DNA of 64,000 bases from Fundicoccus_A sp052115865 (GCF_052115865.1 NZ_JBQKME010000003.1:1-64000), one strand, 5' to 3'; shown: positions 25,084 to 35,542, counted from the stretch's first letter. The notes: a model not told the origin generated them from the sequence alone. Numbers and translations: made by a program.

Positions 25084-27147
25084 ATGAATAACCAATATTT
25101 ATTAGAATTAGGAATGGAAGAAATTCCAGCTAGATTTTTAATTGACCTATCCGAACAGTTAGCCAATAAAGTCGCAAACTTTTTGAAGGAGCAACGAGTT
25201 GAATTTGAAAACATTCAATCCTTTGCAACACCTCGAAGATTAGCATTGATTATTTCAGGTTTAGCAGATAAACAAGCGGATTTAGAAGAAAAAGCAAAAG
25301 GCCCAGCTTTAAGAATTGCACAAGATAGTGAAGGTAATTGGACGAAAGCTGCTATGGGCTTTGCAAGAGGTCAAGGCGCAACAGTAGAAGATATTTATAT
25401 CGAAAACATTAAAGATGAAGCCTATATCTTTGTCGACAAGCATTTGAGCGGGGAATCAACTGAATCTGTTTTAGCTCAATTACCAACGGTTTTCAGCTCG
25501 TTAACTTTCCCGGTCACTATGCATTGGAATGCTTACGAAGAAGAATTTATTCGACCTGTTCATTGGATTGTTTCTTTATATAATGAGACCATTATTCCCT
25601 TTACGTTTTTACATATCGAGGCAGGAAATCAATCTTTTGGACACCGCTTTTTAGGAGATTCAGTTGTAATTGATTCTGTCAATCACTATGAAGAACTTTT
25701 GGAAAAAAAATTTGTGATTGTTGATTTTGCAAAACGTCAAGAATTGATCAAAGAACAAATACTACAACTTGCTAATGAAAATAATTGGAACGTTCCAATG
25801 AATCAAGACCTGCTTGATGAGGTAACAGCCATTGTAGAATGGCCGACTGCTTTTGCAGGTGCCTTTAATGAATCCTATTTAACCGTGCCTGATTTGATTT
25901 TAACGACTGCTATGCGTGATCATCAGCGATATTTTTATGTTTTAGACAAAGAAAATAATGACTTGTTGCCATATTTCATCTCTGTCCGTAATGGAAATGC
26001 AGAGTTTATCGGAAATGTTGTTAAAGGTAACGAAAAAGTACTAAAAGCCCGTTTAGAAGACGGTTTATTCTTTTATGAGTCAGATTTAAATCAATCAATT
26101 ACAGCCTTTAATGAAAAACTACAAAATGTAAGAGAACATTTCAAATTAGGTAGTTTAGCGGATAAAGAAAATCGTGTTAGTCAAATGGTCCAAATCGTTG
26201 GACAAAAGCTTGGAAAACAAGTTGATGATGCGACAATTTCAAAAACAATTGAATCGGCAAAAATTTATAAATTTGATTTAATGACACAAATTGTAGGTGA
26301 ATTTCCTGAATTACAAGGGAAAATGGGGCATATCTATGCTGAAAAATTTGGCGTTGATCCAGAAATTGCTCAAGCAATTGGTTCACAATATTTACCAACA
26401 ACGAGTGGCGGTCAATTACCTGAAAATAAAGTTGGGGCGTTATTAGCAGTCAGCGATAAATTAGATACAATAATTAATTATTTTGCTGTCGCTTTGATCC
26501 CTACAGGTTCAAATGATCCCTATGCTTTAAGAAGGCAAGTAACTGGGATTGTGGAAATTATTAGCAATGAAGATTGGGCGATTGATTTATTGGATGTCAT
26601 TAATCATGTAATTGCTGAAGCAGCATTTGATGGTGATAATGATGAACTAACGACTAAATTATCTGATTTTATAAAAGCTCGTATCCATCAATATATTGAG
26701 CGATTAGGCATTAATTATGATATGATTGAGGCAGTTCTTGCAAGTCAACATTTAAACATTAATCGTCATATTCAAGCAGCTAAGGCATTATTTGAATTTA
26801 AAAATAATGATGCTGAAAACTATCGTTTAATGGTTGAAGCTTTAACACGTGTCGTTAATTTAGGTGTTAAATTTCAGTTGAACCAAGAGCCTCTACAGAA
26901 CTTGTCTCAAACTGAATCTGAATCTAATTTAATAGAATTAAGTCAAAAAGCTGACAACTATCAATCTGTTTCAGAATTAATACAATATTTCCAAGATTTA
27001 GTTCAACCTATTGATCTTTATTTTGAAAATAATTTAGTGAATGCAGAAGACGAAGCGATTAAATCAAACCGTCAGACTACACTTAAACAATTAACCAATA
27101 CTATATTAAGTGTCTTTGATCCTCGCTTATTGATTAGTAAGTTTTAA
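25084..27147 (+). CDS. glyS: glycyl-tRNA synthetase beta subunit
   Basis: 687 aa, the family's usual size. Binds tRNA-Gly and completes the tetrameric enzyme. Marks: LLELGMEEIPARF at the N-terminus, TPRRLAL, FIRPVHWIVSL, the HD-like region TTAMRDHQRYF and the C-terminal DALR-type anticodon-binding part. Follows glyQ with a 6-nt gap and the same T-box control. Confidence 0.97.
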   Translation: MNNQYLLELGMEEIPARFLIDLSEQLANKVANFLKEQRVEFENIQSFATPRRLALIISGLADKQADLEEKAKGPALRIAQDSEGNWTKAAMGFARGQGATVEDIYIENIKDEAYIFVDKHLSGESTESVLAQLPTVFSSLTFPVTMHWNAYEEEFIRPVHWIVSLYNETIIPFTFLHIEAGNQSFGHRFLGDSVVIDSVNHYEELLEKKFVIVDFAKRQELIKEQILQLANENNWNVPMNQDLLDEVTAIVEWPTAFAGAFNESYLTVPDLILTTAMRDHQRYFYVLDKENNDLLPYFISVRNGNAEFIGNVVKGNEKVLKARLEDGLFFYESDLNQSITAFNEKLQNVREHFKLGSLADKENRVSQMVQIVGQKLGKQVDDATISKTIESAKIYKFDLMTQIVGEFPELQGKMGHIYAEKFGVDPEIAQAIGSQYLPTTSGGQLPENKVGALLAVSDKLDTIINYFAVALIPTGSNDPYALRRQVTGIVEIISNEDWAIDLLDVINHVIAEAAFDGDNDELTTKLSDFIKARIHQYIERLGINYDMIEAVLASQHLNINRHIQAAKALFEFKNNDAENYRLMVEALTRVVNLGVKFQLNQEPLQNLSQTESESNLIELSQKADNYQSVSELIQYFQDLVQPIDLYFENNLVNAEDEAIKSNRQTTLKQLTNTILSVFDPRLLISKF

Positions 27148-27186
27148 ATAAATATAGTTATAATATATCAAGAAAGGAGTGTCTAT

Positions 27187-28497
27187 ATGTCTACTTTTTT
27201 AGATCGTGCGACAGTATTTGTTAAAGCAGGCAAAGGCGGCGATGGGATGGTAGCTTTCCGCCGTGAAAAGTACGTACCAGATGGTGGACCTGCTGGTGGA
27301 GATGGTGGAAAAGGTGGCGATGTCATCTTCCAAGTTGACGAAGGGCTTAGAACACTTATGGACCTACGGTTCAATCGTCATTTTAAAGCATCAAATGGAG
27401 AAAACGGCATGAGTAAAAGTAAATACGGTGCCGGAGCAGAAGATTTAATTGTTCGAGTTCCCGCGGGCACGATTGTTCGTGATGCAGTTAGCCAACGATT
27501 AATTGCTGACTTAGTTGAACAAGGTCAAAGCGTTGTTGTCGCTAAAGGTGGCCGAGGTGGCCGTGGTAATATCCGTTTTGCGACACATAAAAACCCAGCA
27601 CCATCAATTGCTGAAAATGGTGAACCTGGTGAAGAATTTGAACTATCACTAGAGTTAAAATTATTAGCAGATGTTGGTTTAATCGGTTTTCCAAGTGTTG
27701 GTAAATCAACTTTATTATCGGTTATTAGTAATGCTAAACCTAAAATAGCAGAGTATCAGTTTACGACTTTAGTGCCTAATCTTGGAGTAGTAAAATTAGA
27801 CATTAACCGCGAATTTGTTGTCGCAGATATGCCAGGCCTTATTGAAGGAGCTTCTGAAGGTGTTGGCTTAGGTATTGATTTTTTAAGACATATTGAACGA
27901 ACCAAAGTGTTACTTCACGTGATTGATATGTCTGCATTTCATGGACGAGATCCATTAGAGGACTATGTTAATATTATTAATGAATTAAAGGCTTATCATG
28001 AAAAGTTAGTTGAAAGACCGATGTTAATTGTAGCTAACAAAATGGATGCTGAAAATGCTAATGAAAATTTAGTCCAATTTAAAGAACAATTATCAGGATA
28101 TTATGAGAACTTAGAAATTGAGCAACCAGAAATATATCCTATTAGTGCTTGGCAAAACCAAGGTATTCAAGAATTGTTAGAAGCAACTTATACACTTGTG
28201 GCTAATAATGAGTTCATACCACTTGAAGAAGAAGTGGAAACAAGTTTTGCTTACTTTGAGATGGAAGAAGAGGAAGTGCCTTTTACTATTCAACGATTAG
28301 GTGAAAACTATTGGGAAATCAGTGGTGAAAAAATTGAAAAATTATATCGCATGACAAATATGGCTCATGATGAAAGTATCGCTCGGTTTGCACGGCAAAT
28401 GCGTGGCATGGGAATTGACGAGACATTACGGAGTATGGGTGCACAATCAGGAGACATCGTTGAATTACTTGACTTTCAGTTTGAATTCTTAGATTAG
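27187..28497 (+). CDS. obgE: GTPase ObgE/CgtA
   Basis: 436 aa. Essential ribosome-associated GTPase tied to 50S assembly and stress. The glycine-rich Obg fold (about 1-158, many GG pairs), the G domain with GFPSVGKSTLL, the DMPGLIEGASEG switch II and NKMD, and the C-terminal OCT domain (about 350-430) are visible. AAAGGAGTG precedes the ATG. The next gene starts 9 nt after the stop. Confidence 0.97.
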   Translation: MSTFLDRATVFVKAGKGGDGMVAFRREKYVPDGGPAGGDGGKGGDVIFQVDEGLRTLMDLRFNRHFKASNGENGMSKSKYGAGAEDLIVRVPAGTIVRDAVSQRLIADLVEQGQSVVVAKGGRGGRGNIRFATHKNPAPSIAENGEPGEEFELSLELKLLADVGLIGFPSVGKSTLLSVISNAKPKIAEYQFTTLVPNLGVVKLDINREFVVADMPGLIEGASEGVGLGIDFLRHIERTKVLLHVIDMSAFHGRDPLEDYVNIINELKAYHEKLVERPMLIVANKMDAENANENLVQFKEQLSGYYENLEIEQPEIYPISAWQNQGIQELLEATYTLVANNEFIPLEEEVETSFAYFEMEEEEVPFTIQRLGENYWEISGEKIEKLYRMTNMAHDESIARFARQMRGMGIDETLRSMGAQSGDIVELLDFQFEFLD

Positions 28498-28506
28498 GTG
28501 ATAGAG

Positions 28507-30348
28507 ATGAACGAACAAAAGAAAGTGAATCGTATTCAATTATTTGATGGCTTAAAAGGCATTGCTATTATAACCGTTATTGCCTACTATTTTTTCCAAC
28601 ACTTAGTACCTGGCGGCTTTTTAGCAGTGAACCTATTTTTGATTATTGCAGGTTTCTTTAATTTTCGACATTTCACAACGTTAAATTTAAAAAAACAGCC
28701 ATTTAAACTGATAAAAAATTATTATTCTACACGATTTAAACGTTTGTTCTTTCCAATGTTAGTGATGATTATGGTAACTATTACTTATATTATGTTATTT
28801 CAACGTGATTTTTTCTATAATATTCGTAATATGTCTTTATCATCATTGTTATTTGTTAATAATTATTATCAGATTTATAATGAGCAGTCTTATTTTGTTC
28901 AAGCATCAAATCCAAGTCCCTTCACACATTTATGGTATGTCTCATTATATGGGCAATTGATTTTAATTACTCCGATTCTCGTATATTTATTTTACGCATG
29001 GCATCGAAGACCATCCATATCTGTAAATATGCTGTTAATTGTTTCGGCTATATCCGCTTTATTTATGGCCTATTTATATGATGGTGGCGATCCCACTCGT
29101 ATTTATTATGATGTTTTCACACGTTTATCTGCCTACACATTCGGAGGGGCATTAGGATTTTTATATCCTATTCGTTTAAAACCTAAACCAATGAATAGAC
29201 GAGTTAAATTAAGTTTTAATATTATTGCTACGGCAAGTTTTATACTCCTTTTCTTCATGGTTAGGTTTATGTATGGAACTCAACCTTTTGCTTATCGCTT
29301 TGGCTTAACATTGTTTTCACTTGTTTGTGGGTTGTTTATTATTAGCTCCATTCATCCTGAAACTGTCTGGAGTAAAATAATTTCATTTCCAGTTTTTACT
29401 TGGATAGGTAAACGCAGTATGTCATACTATTTATGGTTTTATCCTGTGCATCTCATCATTCCCAGTCAAATAAACTTTGTTAATAAAAATGTTTGGTTAC
29501 ATACTTTGATTCAAATTGTCATCATTATGGTGTTAGCCGAAATAACCTATCAACTTTTTGAAAAACAAAGATTAGAATTACCTATTGGACAAGATTTTAA
29601 TTGGAAAAAAGCCCAACATCAAATTAAATATCTCATTAATCATCCACAAGCATTAGTTGGAATAAAGGTTATCACTGTTATTTATTTATTGTTTTTTGTT
29701 GGGGGTACAGTTGGAATAGGGATTACGCCTGAAACACGGGATTCAAAAGCGGATGAATTACAAACTTTAATTGAGCGAAACCAACTATTAGCTCAAAATA
29801 CTATTTCTAATAGTACACAAAACAATAAAGTTATTAATAATATTGAAGGCTTAACTCAAGGAGAAATGTTACATGCTAATGGCTTGGATGTTACTTTTAT
29901 AGGAGATTCTGTTCTTTTAGCAGCTACTGAACAGATCAATGAAGTATTCCCCAAAGCCATTATATCGGGGCAAGAAGGTAGACAGCTTTATAATAGTGTA
30001 GATGTCGTTAACGACTTAGAAAATCAGGATCTTTTGATGCCTACAGTTATTGTTGTACTAGGAAGTAATGGAACCTTTACTGAAGGTCAATTGAATGACT
30101 TTATTAATGCTATTGGACCAGATCATTCAATCTATTTCTTAACGAGTAATGCTGATAGGGCGTGGGTAAGTGACGCTAATAGTCAACTTGAAGCCTCAAC
30201 ACGTCGATTTGGCAATGTGAACATCATCGATTGGGCAAGTTATGCAAATGATCATCCAGAATGGTTAAGAGATTATGCTCATCCTACTGTTGAAGGGTCT
30301 CAGGAAATGGCAATTTTAATTGCAAAGAATTTATATCGTACAAGATAA
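28507..30348 (+). CDS. OatA-like acyltransferase (AT3 membrane domain + SGNH domain)
   Basis: 613 aa from ATG 28507. The membrane part (about 1-400, ten or so helices) is an acyltransferase-3 domain that should carry acyl groups across the membrane. The extracellular SGNH esterase-like domain (about 455-610) transfers them, for example to peptidoglycan MurNAc. SGNH motifs are intact: FIGDSV (nucleophile Ser), LGSNG and DYAHP (Asp-His). In the AT3 part, the conserved R/K-X10-H motif reads K-X10-Tyr (GLKGIAIITVIAYYF). The later YPVH histidine is present. The GTG at 28498 is a possible alternative start, but AGGTGAT fits ATG 28507. Confidence 0.85.
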   Translation: MNEQKKVNRIQLFDGLKGIAIITVIAYYFFQHLVPGGFLAVNLFLIIAGFFNFRHFTTLNLKKQPFKLIKNYYSTRFKRLFFPMLVMIMVTITYIMLFQRDFFYNIRNMSLSSLLFVNNYYQIYNEQSYFVQASNPSPFTHLWYVSLYGQLILITPILVYLFYAWHRRPSISVNMLLIVSAISALFMAYLYDGGDPTRIYYDVFTRLSAYTFGGALGFLYPIRLKPKPMNRRVKLSFNIIATASFILLFFMVRFMYGTQPFAYRFGLTLFSLVCGLFIISSIHPETVWSKIISFPVFTWIGKRSMSYYLWFYPVHLIIPSQINFVNKNVWLHTLIQIVIIMVLAEITYQLFEKQRLELPIGQDFNWKKAQHQIKYLINHPQALVGIKVITVIYLLFFVGGTVGIGITPETRDSKADELQTLIERNQLLAQNTISNSTQNNKVINNIEGLTQGEMLHANGLDVTFIGDSVLLAATEQINEVFPKAIISGQEGRQLYNSVDVVNDLENQDLLMPTVIVVLGSNGTFTEGQLNDFINAIGPDHSIYFLTSNADRAWVSDANSQLEASTRRFGNVNIIDWASYANDHPEWLRDYAHPTVEGSQEMAILIAKNLYRTR

Positions 30349-30374
30349 TACTCAATTAGAAAGAGGAGGTTTCG

Positions 30375-31307
30375 ATGCAGTTATTTTTTCTTGGAACAGG
30401 AGCAGGCGTACCCGCCAAAACGAGAAATGTAAGCTCACTTGTTTTAAAATTATTAGATGAATTAAATGAAATGTGGTTGTTTGACTGTGGAGAAGCTACC
30501 CAGCATCAAATATTAAGAACATCTTTAAAACCTCGGAAAATCACCCGGATATTTATTACGCATATGCATGGAGATCATATTTTTGGATTGCCAGGATTTT
30601 TAAGTAGTCGGTCTTTCCAAGGCGGGGATACGCCAGTAACTTTATATGGCCCAAAAGGATTGAAATTTTATATTGAGGCTTGTTTGAATTACTCTAGGAC
30701 GCGTTTAACTTATCCGATTGAAATTGTTGAATTAGATCCTTATGGTGGTGAGATTCAGTTGCCTAACAAATGGAAAGTCACTTATTTACCACTCAATCAT
30801 GGTGTTTTAAGTTTTGGCTATCGCATAGAGGAACCGGATAAAAAAGGTGAACTTTTAGTAGATAAATTAGCTGAATATAATATTCCTAATGGGCCTCTTT
30901 TTGGAAAATTAAAAAGAGGAGAAATTGTTGAACTAGAAGATGGAACGATTTTAAACGGTAAAGATTTTGTGGGAGAAGATTCCAAAGGACGAATTGTTAC
31001 TATTTTAGGAGATTCACGTCCTTGTGATAATTTAACTATTCTTGCCAAAGATGCCGATGCCCTAGTGCATGAATGTACCTATCAGGCTGATGAGACAAGT
31101 ATGGCTCACAGTCATTTTCATTCAACCAGTGCACAAGCGGCAACAGTTGCTAAAAATGCTAAGGCAAAAAATCTGTATTTAACACATATTAGTGCCCGCT
31201 ATCTTGGTCCTGATGCAAAGGCTTTAGAAGATGAAGCAAAATCAATTTTTCCACATAGCCATTTAGTCTATGACTTGAATGAGTTTAGCATTGACTATCG
31301 AAAGTAG
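30375..31307 (+). CDS. rnz: ribonuclease Z
   Basis: 310 aa. Zinc-dependent endonuclease that trims tRNA 3' ends. The metallo-beta-lactamase motif THMHGDHIFGLPGF (HxHxDH, about residues 62-75) and the later zinc ligands in LPLNHG, GDSRPCDN, HECTY and LTHISARY are present. AGAGGAGG precedes the ATG. Length fits the short bacterial form. Confidence 0.95.
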   Translation: MQLFFLGTGAGVPAKTRNVSSLVLKLLDELNEMWLFDCGEATQHQILRTSLKPRKITRIFITHMHGDHIFGLPGFLSSRSFQGGDTPVTLYGPKGLKFYIEACLNYSRTRLTYPIEIVELDPYGGEIQLPNKWKVTYLPLNHGVLSFGYRIEEPDKKGELLVDKLAEYNIPNGPLFGKLKRGEIVELEDGTILNGKDFVGEDSKGRIVTILGDSRPCDNLTILAKDADALVHECTYQADETSMAHSHFHSTSAQAATVAKNAKAKNLYLTHISARYLGPDAKALEDEAKSIFPHSHLVYDLNEFSIDYRK

Positions 31308-31314
31308 GCATACG

Positions 31315-32103
31315 ATGATAAAAACAATTTTGATTACGGGAGCATCAAGTGGCATTGGTCGCCAAGTCGCCACTCAAGCAGCCCAACAAGGACATCAACT
31401 CATTTTAGTGGCTAGAAGATTAGAAAAATTAACAGAGCTGGCTGAGTATTTATTTGATGAATACCATACTGCCTCATTAGTGGTAAAATGTGATTTAACG
31501 GATCATGAGCAAATTGAAAGAATGGTAACAAAAGCCATTCAACGCTTTAAACGGATTGATGTCCTTATTAATTGTGCAGGATTTGGAAGTTTTAAAAGTT
31601 ATAAAAAATATAGCTATGAAGACTATCAACAAATGTTCGAAACGAATACGTTAGCAACCATGTATGTCAGCCAATTAATAGCGAATCACATGGAAAAAAT
31701 GAAAAATGGACACATTATTATCGTAGCGAGTGTTGCAGGTAAAATTGCTACGTCTTCTTCGACATTGTATTCAGCTACTAAATTTGCTTTAATTGGTTTT
31801 GCTAATGCTTTGCGATTAGAATTGTCTAAAAGTAATGTTGCTGTTACGACGATTAATTTTGGTCCAGTAAAGACAGAATTTTTTGAACATGACAGTGATT
31901 CAAAAAAATATTATAATAGGATCAAATGGATTGCTTTAGATGTGGAAGATGCAGCCAGAACGATTGTGAATCAATTTAGTGATAAACATTTCATTCAAAG
32001 AGAAATAAATTTACCTAGCTATTTTGGATATTTATCGAATTTATATCAATTATTTCCAAAAATAGGTGACTTTCTCGCTAGTCATCTTGCTAATTTCAAA
32101 TAA
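31315..32103 (+). CDS. short-chain dehydrogenase/reductase
   Basis: 262 aa from ATG 31315. Classical SDR: cofactor loop TGASSGIG (about residues 8-15), NCAG (about 88), the active-site Ser in IVASVAGK and Tyr-x3-Lys in YSATK. Substrate unknown; resembles the YqjQ-type oxidoreductases of Firmicutes, found next to rnz in Bacillus as well. The ribosome binding site is weak (AAAGTAGGC). The gene begins 7 nt after the rnz stop. Confidence 0.88.
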   Translation: MIKTILITGASSGIGRQVATQAAQQGHQLILVARRLEKLTELAEYLFDEYHTASLVVKCDLTDHEQIERMVTKAIQRFKRIDVLINCAGFGSFKSYKKYSYEDYQQMFETNTLATMYVSQLIANHMEKMKNGHIIIVASVAGKIATSSSTLYSATKFALIGFANALRLELSKSNVAVTTINFGPVKTEFFEHDSDSKKYYNRIKWIALDVEDAARTIVNQFSDKHFIQREINLPSYFGYLSNLYQLFPKIGDFLASHLANFK

Positions 32104-32124
32104 TTACGAAAGGAAGCACTTGTG

Positions 32125-32580
32125 ATGAGACAACAGTGGAAATTAATTTTAACGATTATACTTATTATTTTTATCGTAATTTTCGCATTGCAAAATACAG
32201 CAACAGTTGAAGTAGATTTCTTTTTTGGGACTGTTGAAGCACCTATGGTTTTAGTAATGCTTTTAAGTGTGCTCTTAGGTGTAATTATCGGCTTATTAGC
32301 ATCGGTAGCAGCGATAAAAAGTAATCATAAGTCTAATAAAGATTTACAAAAACAAGTTAAGCAACAAAAAGAACGTTATCACTTAGATATCTCTGAGAAA
32401 GATAAAGAGTTATCAAGTTTACGTTCGACCATACGTGATTTAGAACAAAGTCATAAAAATGCACTGGTATATGATGAAATTCCAGCAGAAACAGAAGAGG
32501 CAGATTTTTCTAACACAGAAACTATTGAAGCTGAATCAACAACGACTGACAATATGACAGAAGCAACAGAAATAGAGTAA
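32125..32580 (+). CDS. LapA-domain membrane protein (DUF1049)
   Basis: 151 aa from ATG 32125 (GTG at 32122 also possible). Two transmembrane helices (about 5-25 and 40-62) with the LapA hallmark ALQNTATVEVDFFFGTVEAPMVLVMLLSV between them, then a coiled coil (about 70-115) and a Thr/Glu-rich tail. LapA-like proteins help lipopolysaccharide assembly in E. coli; the Gram-positive role is unknown. The frame continues for 13 further codons (A-E-S-S-N-S-N-T-D-M-S-E-S) beyond the TAA stop. Confidence 0.83.
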   Translation: MRQQWKLILTIILIIFIVIFALQNTATVEVDFFFGTVEAPMVLVMLLSVLLGVIIGLLASVAAIKSNHKSNKDLQKQVKQQKERYHLDISEKDKELSSLRSTIRDLEQSHKNALVYDEIPAETEEADFSNTETIEAESTTTDNMTEATEIE

Positions 32581-32672
32581 GCAGAATCGTCAAATTCAAA
32601 TACTGATATGTCAGAAAGCTAAGTTAGTTGTCAGTAAGGATTTATTTTTATGTATTGGAGTTTTGAAATTAA

Positions 32673-35030
32673 ATGAATTTAGCAAAGTATATGTGGCAAT
32701 TTGAGGATAGACCTCAGTTGACACAAGAACAACTGAATAAATTTAGCCAGGCGGGATTAAATCTTACTCCCGCTTTTTTACGTTTATGTTTACAGAGAGG
32801 TTTAAATAGCCCAGAAGCTATCAAAAATGCTATTAATCAAAATCCGACCATTTATCATGATCCTTTTTTGCTTTATCAAATGGATGTAGCTGTTGATCGG
32901 ATTGAACGAGCCATTGCAGACCAAGAATTAATAACTATCTATGGTGACTATGATGCTGATGGGATAACGAGTACCCTTATTCTATTTGAATCACTAGAAG
33001 CAATTGGGGCGAATGTGAACTATTATTTACCTAATCGCTTGGTAGATGGGTATGGTCCAAACCTTGAGCGCTATGAACAATTGATCCAAGAAGGAACTCA
33101 GTTAATTTTAACTTGTGATAATGGTGTTTCTGGCCATGAAGCTCTTGCTTATGCTATGGATGCAGGTGTGGATGTCATTGTTACCGACCATCATCAATTC
33201 CAAGAAAAACTTCCGGTTGCTTATGCAATTATTCACCCACAACATCCCCAAGGTGATTATCCCTTTTCTGAACTAAGTGGGGCAGGGGTTGCTCTTAAGT
33301 TAGTTTCCGCATTAATTGATGAAATACCAGCAGAAGCCCTTGAGTTAGCAGCTATTGGAACTGTAGCAGACTTGGTTTCGCTTACAGATGAAAATCGCAC
33401 CATTGTAATTAATGGCCTTAACAGATTGCGAGAAACGCAAAGAGAAGGTCTAAGAAAGTTATTTGAACAGCAAAAAGTTGATATATCTAATTTACAAGTG
33501 GACGATATAGGTTTTTTAATTGGACCAAGGCTCAATGCGGTAGGACGTTTAGGCGACCCTACGCCAGGATTAGAATTATTAAGAAGTTTTGATCCAATTG
33601 AAGCGAGTCAATATGTTGATTTTATTAATCAAAAAAATGATGAAAGAAAAAAAATTGTAAATAATATTGCGGTTGAAGTTGAAAGTCGTATTAGCCAATA
33701 TGATAAGATACCAGATATTATCATTGAATCAGATGCTAATTGGCCAGCAGGTGTATTAGGAATTGTTGCTAGTCGCATTGTTGAACGTTATCATAGGCCG
33801 GCAATCATATTTCAAAAGATTGAAGCAGATAAAGTTTACAAAGGCAGCGGACGTAGTATAGAAGCAATTGATTTATTTGACACTTTAAGCCAAGTTTCAA
33901 ACCAAATTAAATATTTTGGTGGTCATAGCCAAGCCGCTGGTTTGACGGTTGATTTTGAGCAATGGGAGAATTTTACTACCACACTCCTTGCTGTTGTTGA
34001 AAGTAAGAGTGCGACCATTAGCTATACACCAAGCTTAACAATTAATTTAAGCTTAGGTTTATCCGATGTTAGCAACCAATTTATTGAAGAAGTTGATTTA
34101 TTAGGACCATTTGGTATCGACAATCCTAAACCTATTTTTGCTTTTGAAAATGTAACTATTGATCAATTGAGATGGATTGGTACGGAGCAACAACATTTGA
34201 AGTTACTCTTAGCAGAAAATCAAGCAAGTAAAGATCCTTCCGTATTAAATGCTATAGGATTTAATTGTAAAGCCGATTATCAGTATCTACAATTATCCAA
34301 TCAAATATCAATCGTAGGCAAATTAGCAATTAATGAGTGGCAGCAGACCAGAACACCACAATTGATGATAAAAGATATTGGAATGAATGGTAGTCAGTGG
34401 GTTGATAAAAGGGGAAGCCAAATCCCAACTGATTTTTTTAACTATCAGCACACACTTTATGTATTTGAACATCAACCAATATTTGATGTTTATCGAGAAA
34501 AAATATCAAAGACTTCCTATGCAATAAGGTATAGTGATCTTAAGCAAATAAGTACTTTAATAAATAACAATGAAATAAAATATTTAGCAATCGTTGAGCC
34601 ACCAAAAAAGATTGAATTATTAGAAGAACTTTTACTCATCCAGTTTTGGGAGACAGTTTATTTAGGTTCCTATACTAAAGAATCGAAATATTTATTAGGT
34701 TTACCAACACGAGATGAAACAGCGATTGTTTACCGTTGGATACAAAAAAATAAAGCTATTGATGCAAAAAATGTAGTTAGAGTACTAAATAATGAAACGC
34801 AAATACCGTTAACAAAAATTAAATTAATTCTTAAGCTGTTTTTTCAAGCAAGCTTTGTTACAATGAATGGTGGTCGTTTATTATTTAACGAAAATATTAA
34901 GCAGAAAGTAGATTTAGCTAATTTACCAGCCATGCATGAATTCCGTGAATCCATGAAAGTTGAAGAATTACTAAATTTCCAATCGCTTAACCAAGTCAAA
35001 AAGACATTAGAAAAGGAAGAACAAAGATGA
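32673..35030 (+). CDS. recJ: single-stranded-DNA-specific exonuclease RecJ
   Basis: 785 aa. 5'-3' exonuclease for recombination and repair. DHH motifs: IYGDYDADGITS (about residues 91-102), CDNGVSG and TDHHQF; the DHHA1 part has GSGRSIEAIDL and GGHSQAAGL (about 412-420). A long C-terminal region (about 450-785) is the OB/Firmicutes-specific extension. The site TTGGAG is about 13 nt before the ATG, so initiation may be moderate. The stop overlaps the apt start by 4 nt. Confidence 0.95.
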   Translation: MNLAKYMWQFEDRPQLTQEQLNKFSQAGLNLTPAFLRLCLQRGLNSPEAIKNAINQNPTIYHDPFLLYQMDVAVDRIERAIADQELITIYGDYDADGITSTLILFESLEAIGANVNYYLPNRLVDGYGPNLERYEQLIQEGTQLILTCDNGVSGHEALAYAMDAGVDVIVTDHHQFQEKLPVAYAIIHPQHPQGDYPFSELSGAGVALKLVSALIDEIPAEALELAAIGTVADLVSLTDENRTIVINGLNRLRETQREGLRKLFEQQKVDISNLQVDDIGFLIGPRLNAVGRLGDPTPGLELLRSFDPIEASQYVDFINQKNDERKKIVNNIAVEVESRISQYDKIPDIIIESDANWPAGVLGIVASRIVERYHRPAIIFQKIEADKVYKGSGRSIEAIDLFDTLSQVSNQIKYFGGHSQAAGLTVDFEQWENFTTTLLAVVESKSATISYTPSLTINLSLGLSDVSNQFIEEVDLLGPFGIDNPKPIFAFENVTIDQLRWIGTEQQHLKLLLAENQASKDPSVLNAIGFNCKADYQYLQLSNQISIVGKLAINEWQQTRTPQLMIKDIGMNGSQWVDKRGSQIPTDFFNYQHTLYVFEHQPIFDVYREKISKTSYAIRYSDLKQISTLINNNEIKYLAIVEPPKKIELLEELLLIQFWETVYLGSYTKESKYLLGLPTRDETAIVYRWIQKNKAIDAKNVVRVLNNETQIPLTKIKLILKLFFQASFVTMNGGRLLFNENIKQKVDLANLPAMHEFRESMKVEELLNFQSLNQVKKTLEKEEQR

Positions 35031-35539
35031 ATTTAAAAGATTATATTGCACGTGTTGACAATTACCCTCAAGAAGGAATTATCTTTAGAGATATTACCCC
35101 ATTAATGGCAGATGGAGAAGCTTTTGCAGAAGCTACAAATCAAATTGTTGAATTTGCAAAAGATTTGGAAGTTGATGTCATAGTAGGACCTGAAGCCCGT
35201 GGTTTCATTGTTGGTTGCCCAGTGGCATATGAATTAAATATTGGTTTTATTCCAGTACGTAAAAAAGGAAAATTACCTCGAGAAGTTATTGAAGTCGATT
35301 ACTCTTTGGAGTATGGGAAAAATACATTAACGATTCATGCAGATTCAATTAAACCAGGTCAACGTGTGTTAATTATTGATGATTTATTAGCTACAGGTGG
35401 AACTATCAAAGCTTCAATTGATTTAGTTGAAAAATTAGGCGGAGTTGTTGTAGGTTGTGCGTTTTTAATTGAATTAATGGACTTAAAAGGTCGCGAATTG
35501 ATTAAAGATTACAACATCAAAACCTTAATGGAGTTTTAA
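35027..35539 (+). CDS. apt: adenine phosphoribosyltransferase
   Basis: 170 aa. Salvages adenine with PRPP to AMP. Marks: FRDITPLMADG near the N-terminus, GPEARGFIVG, RKKGKLP and the PRPP loop VLIIDDLLATGGTI (about residues 118-131). ATGA overlap with recJ shows coupling, the same recJ-apt pair as in Bacillus. Confidence 0.97.
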   Translation: MNLKDYIARVDNYPQEGIIFRDITPLMADGEAFAEATNQIVEFAKDLEVDVIVGPEARGFIVGCPVAYELNIGFIPVRKKGKLPREVIEVDYSLEYGKNTLTIHADSIKPGQRVLIIDDLLATGGTIKASIDLVEKLGGVVVGCAFLIELMDLKGRELIKDYNIKTLMEF

Positions 35540-35542
35540 TGC

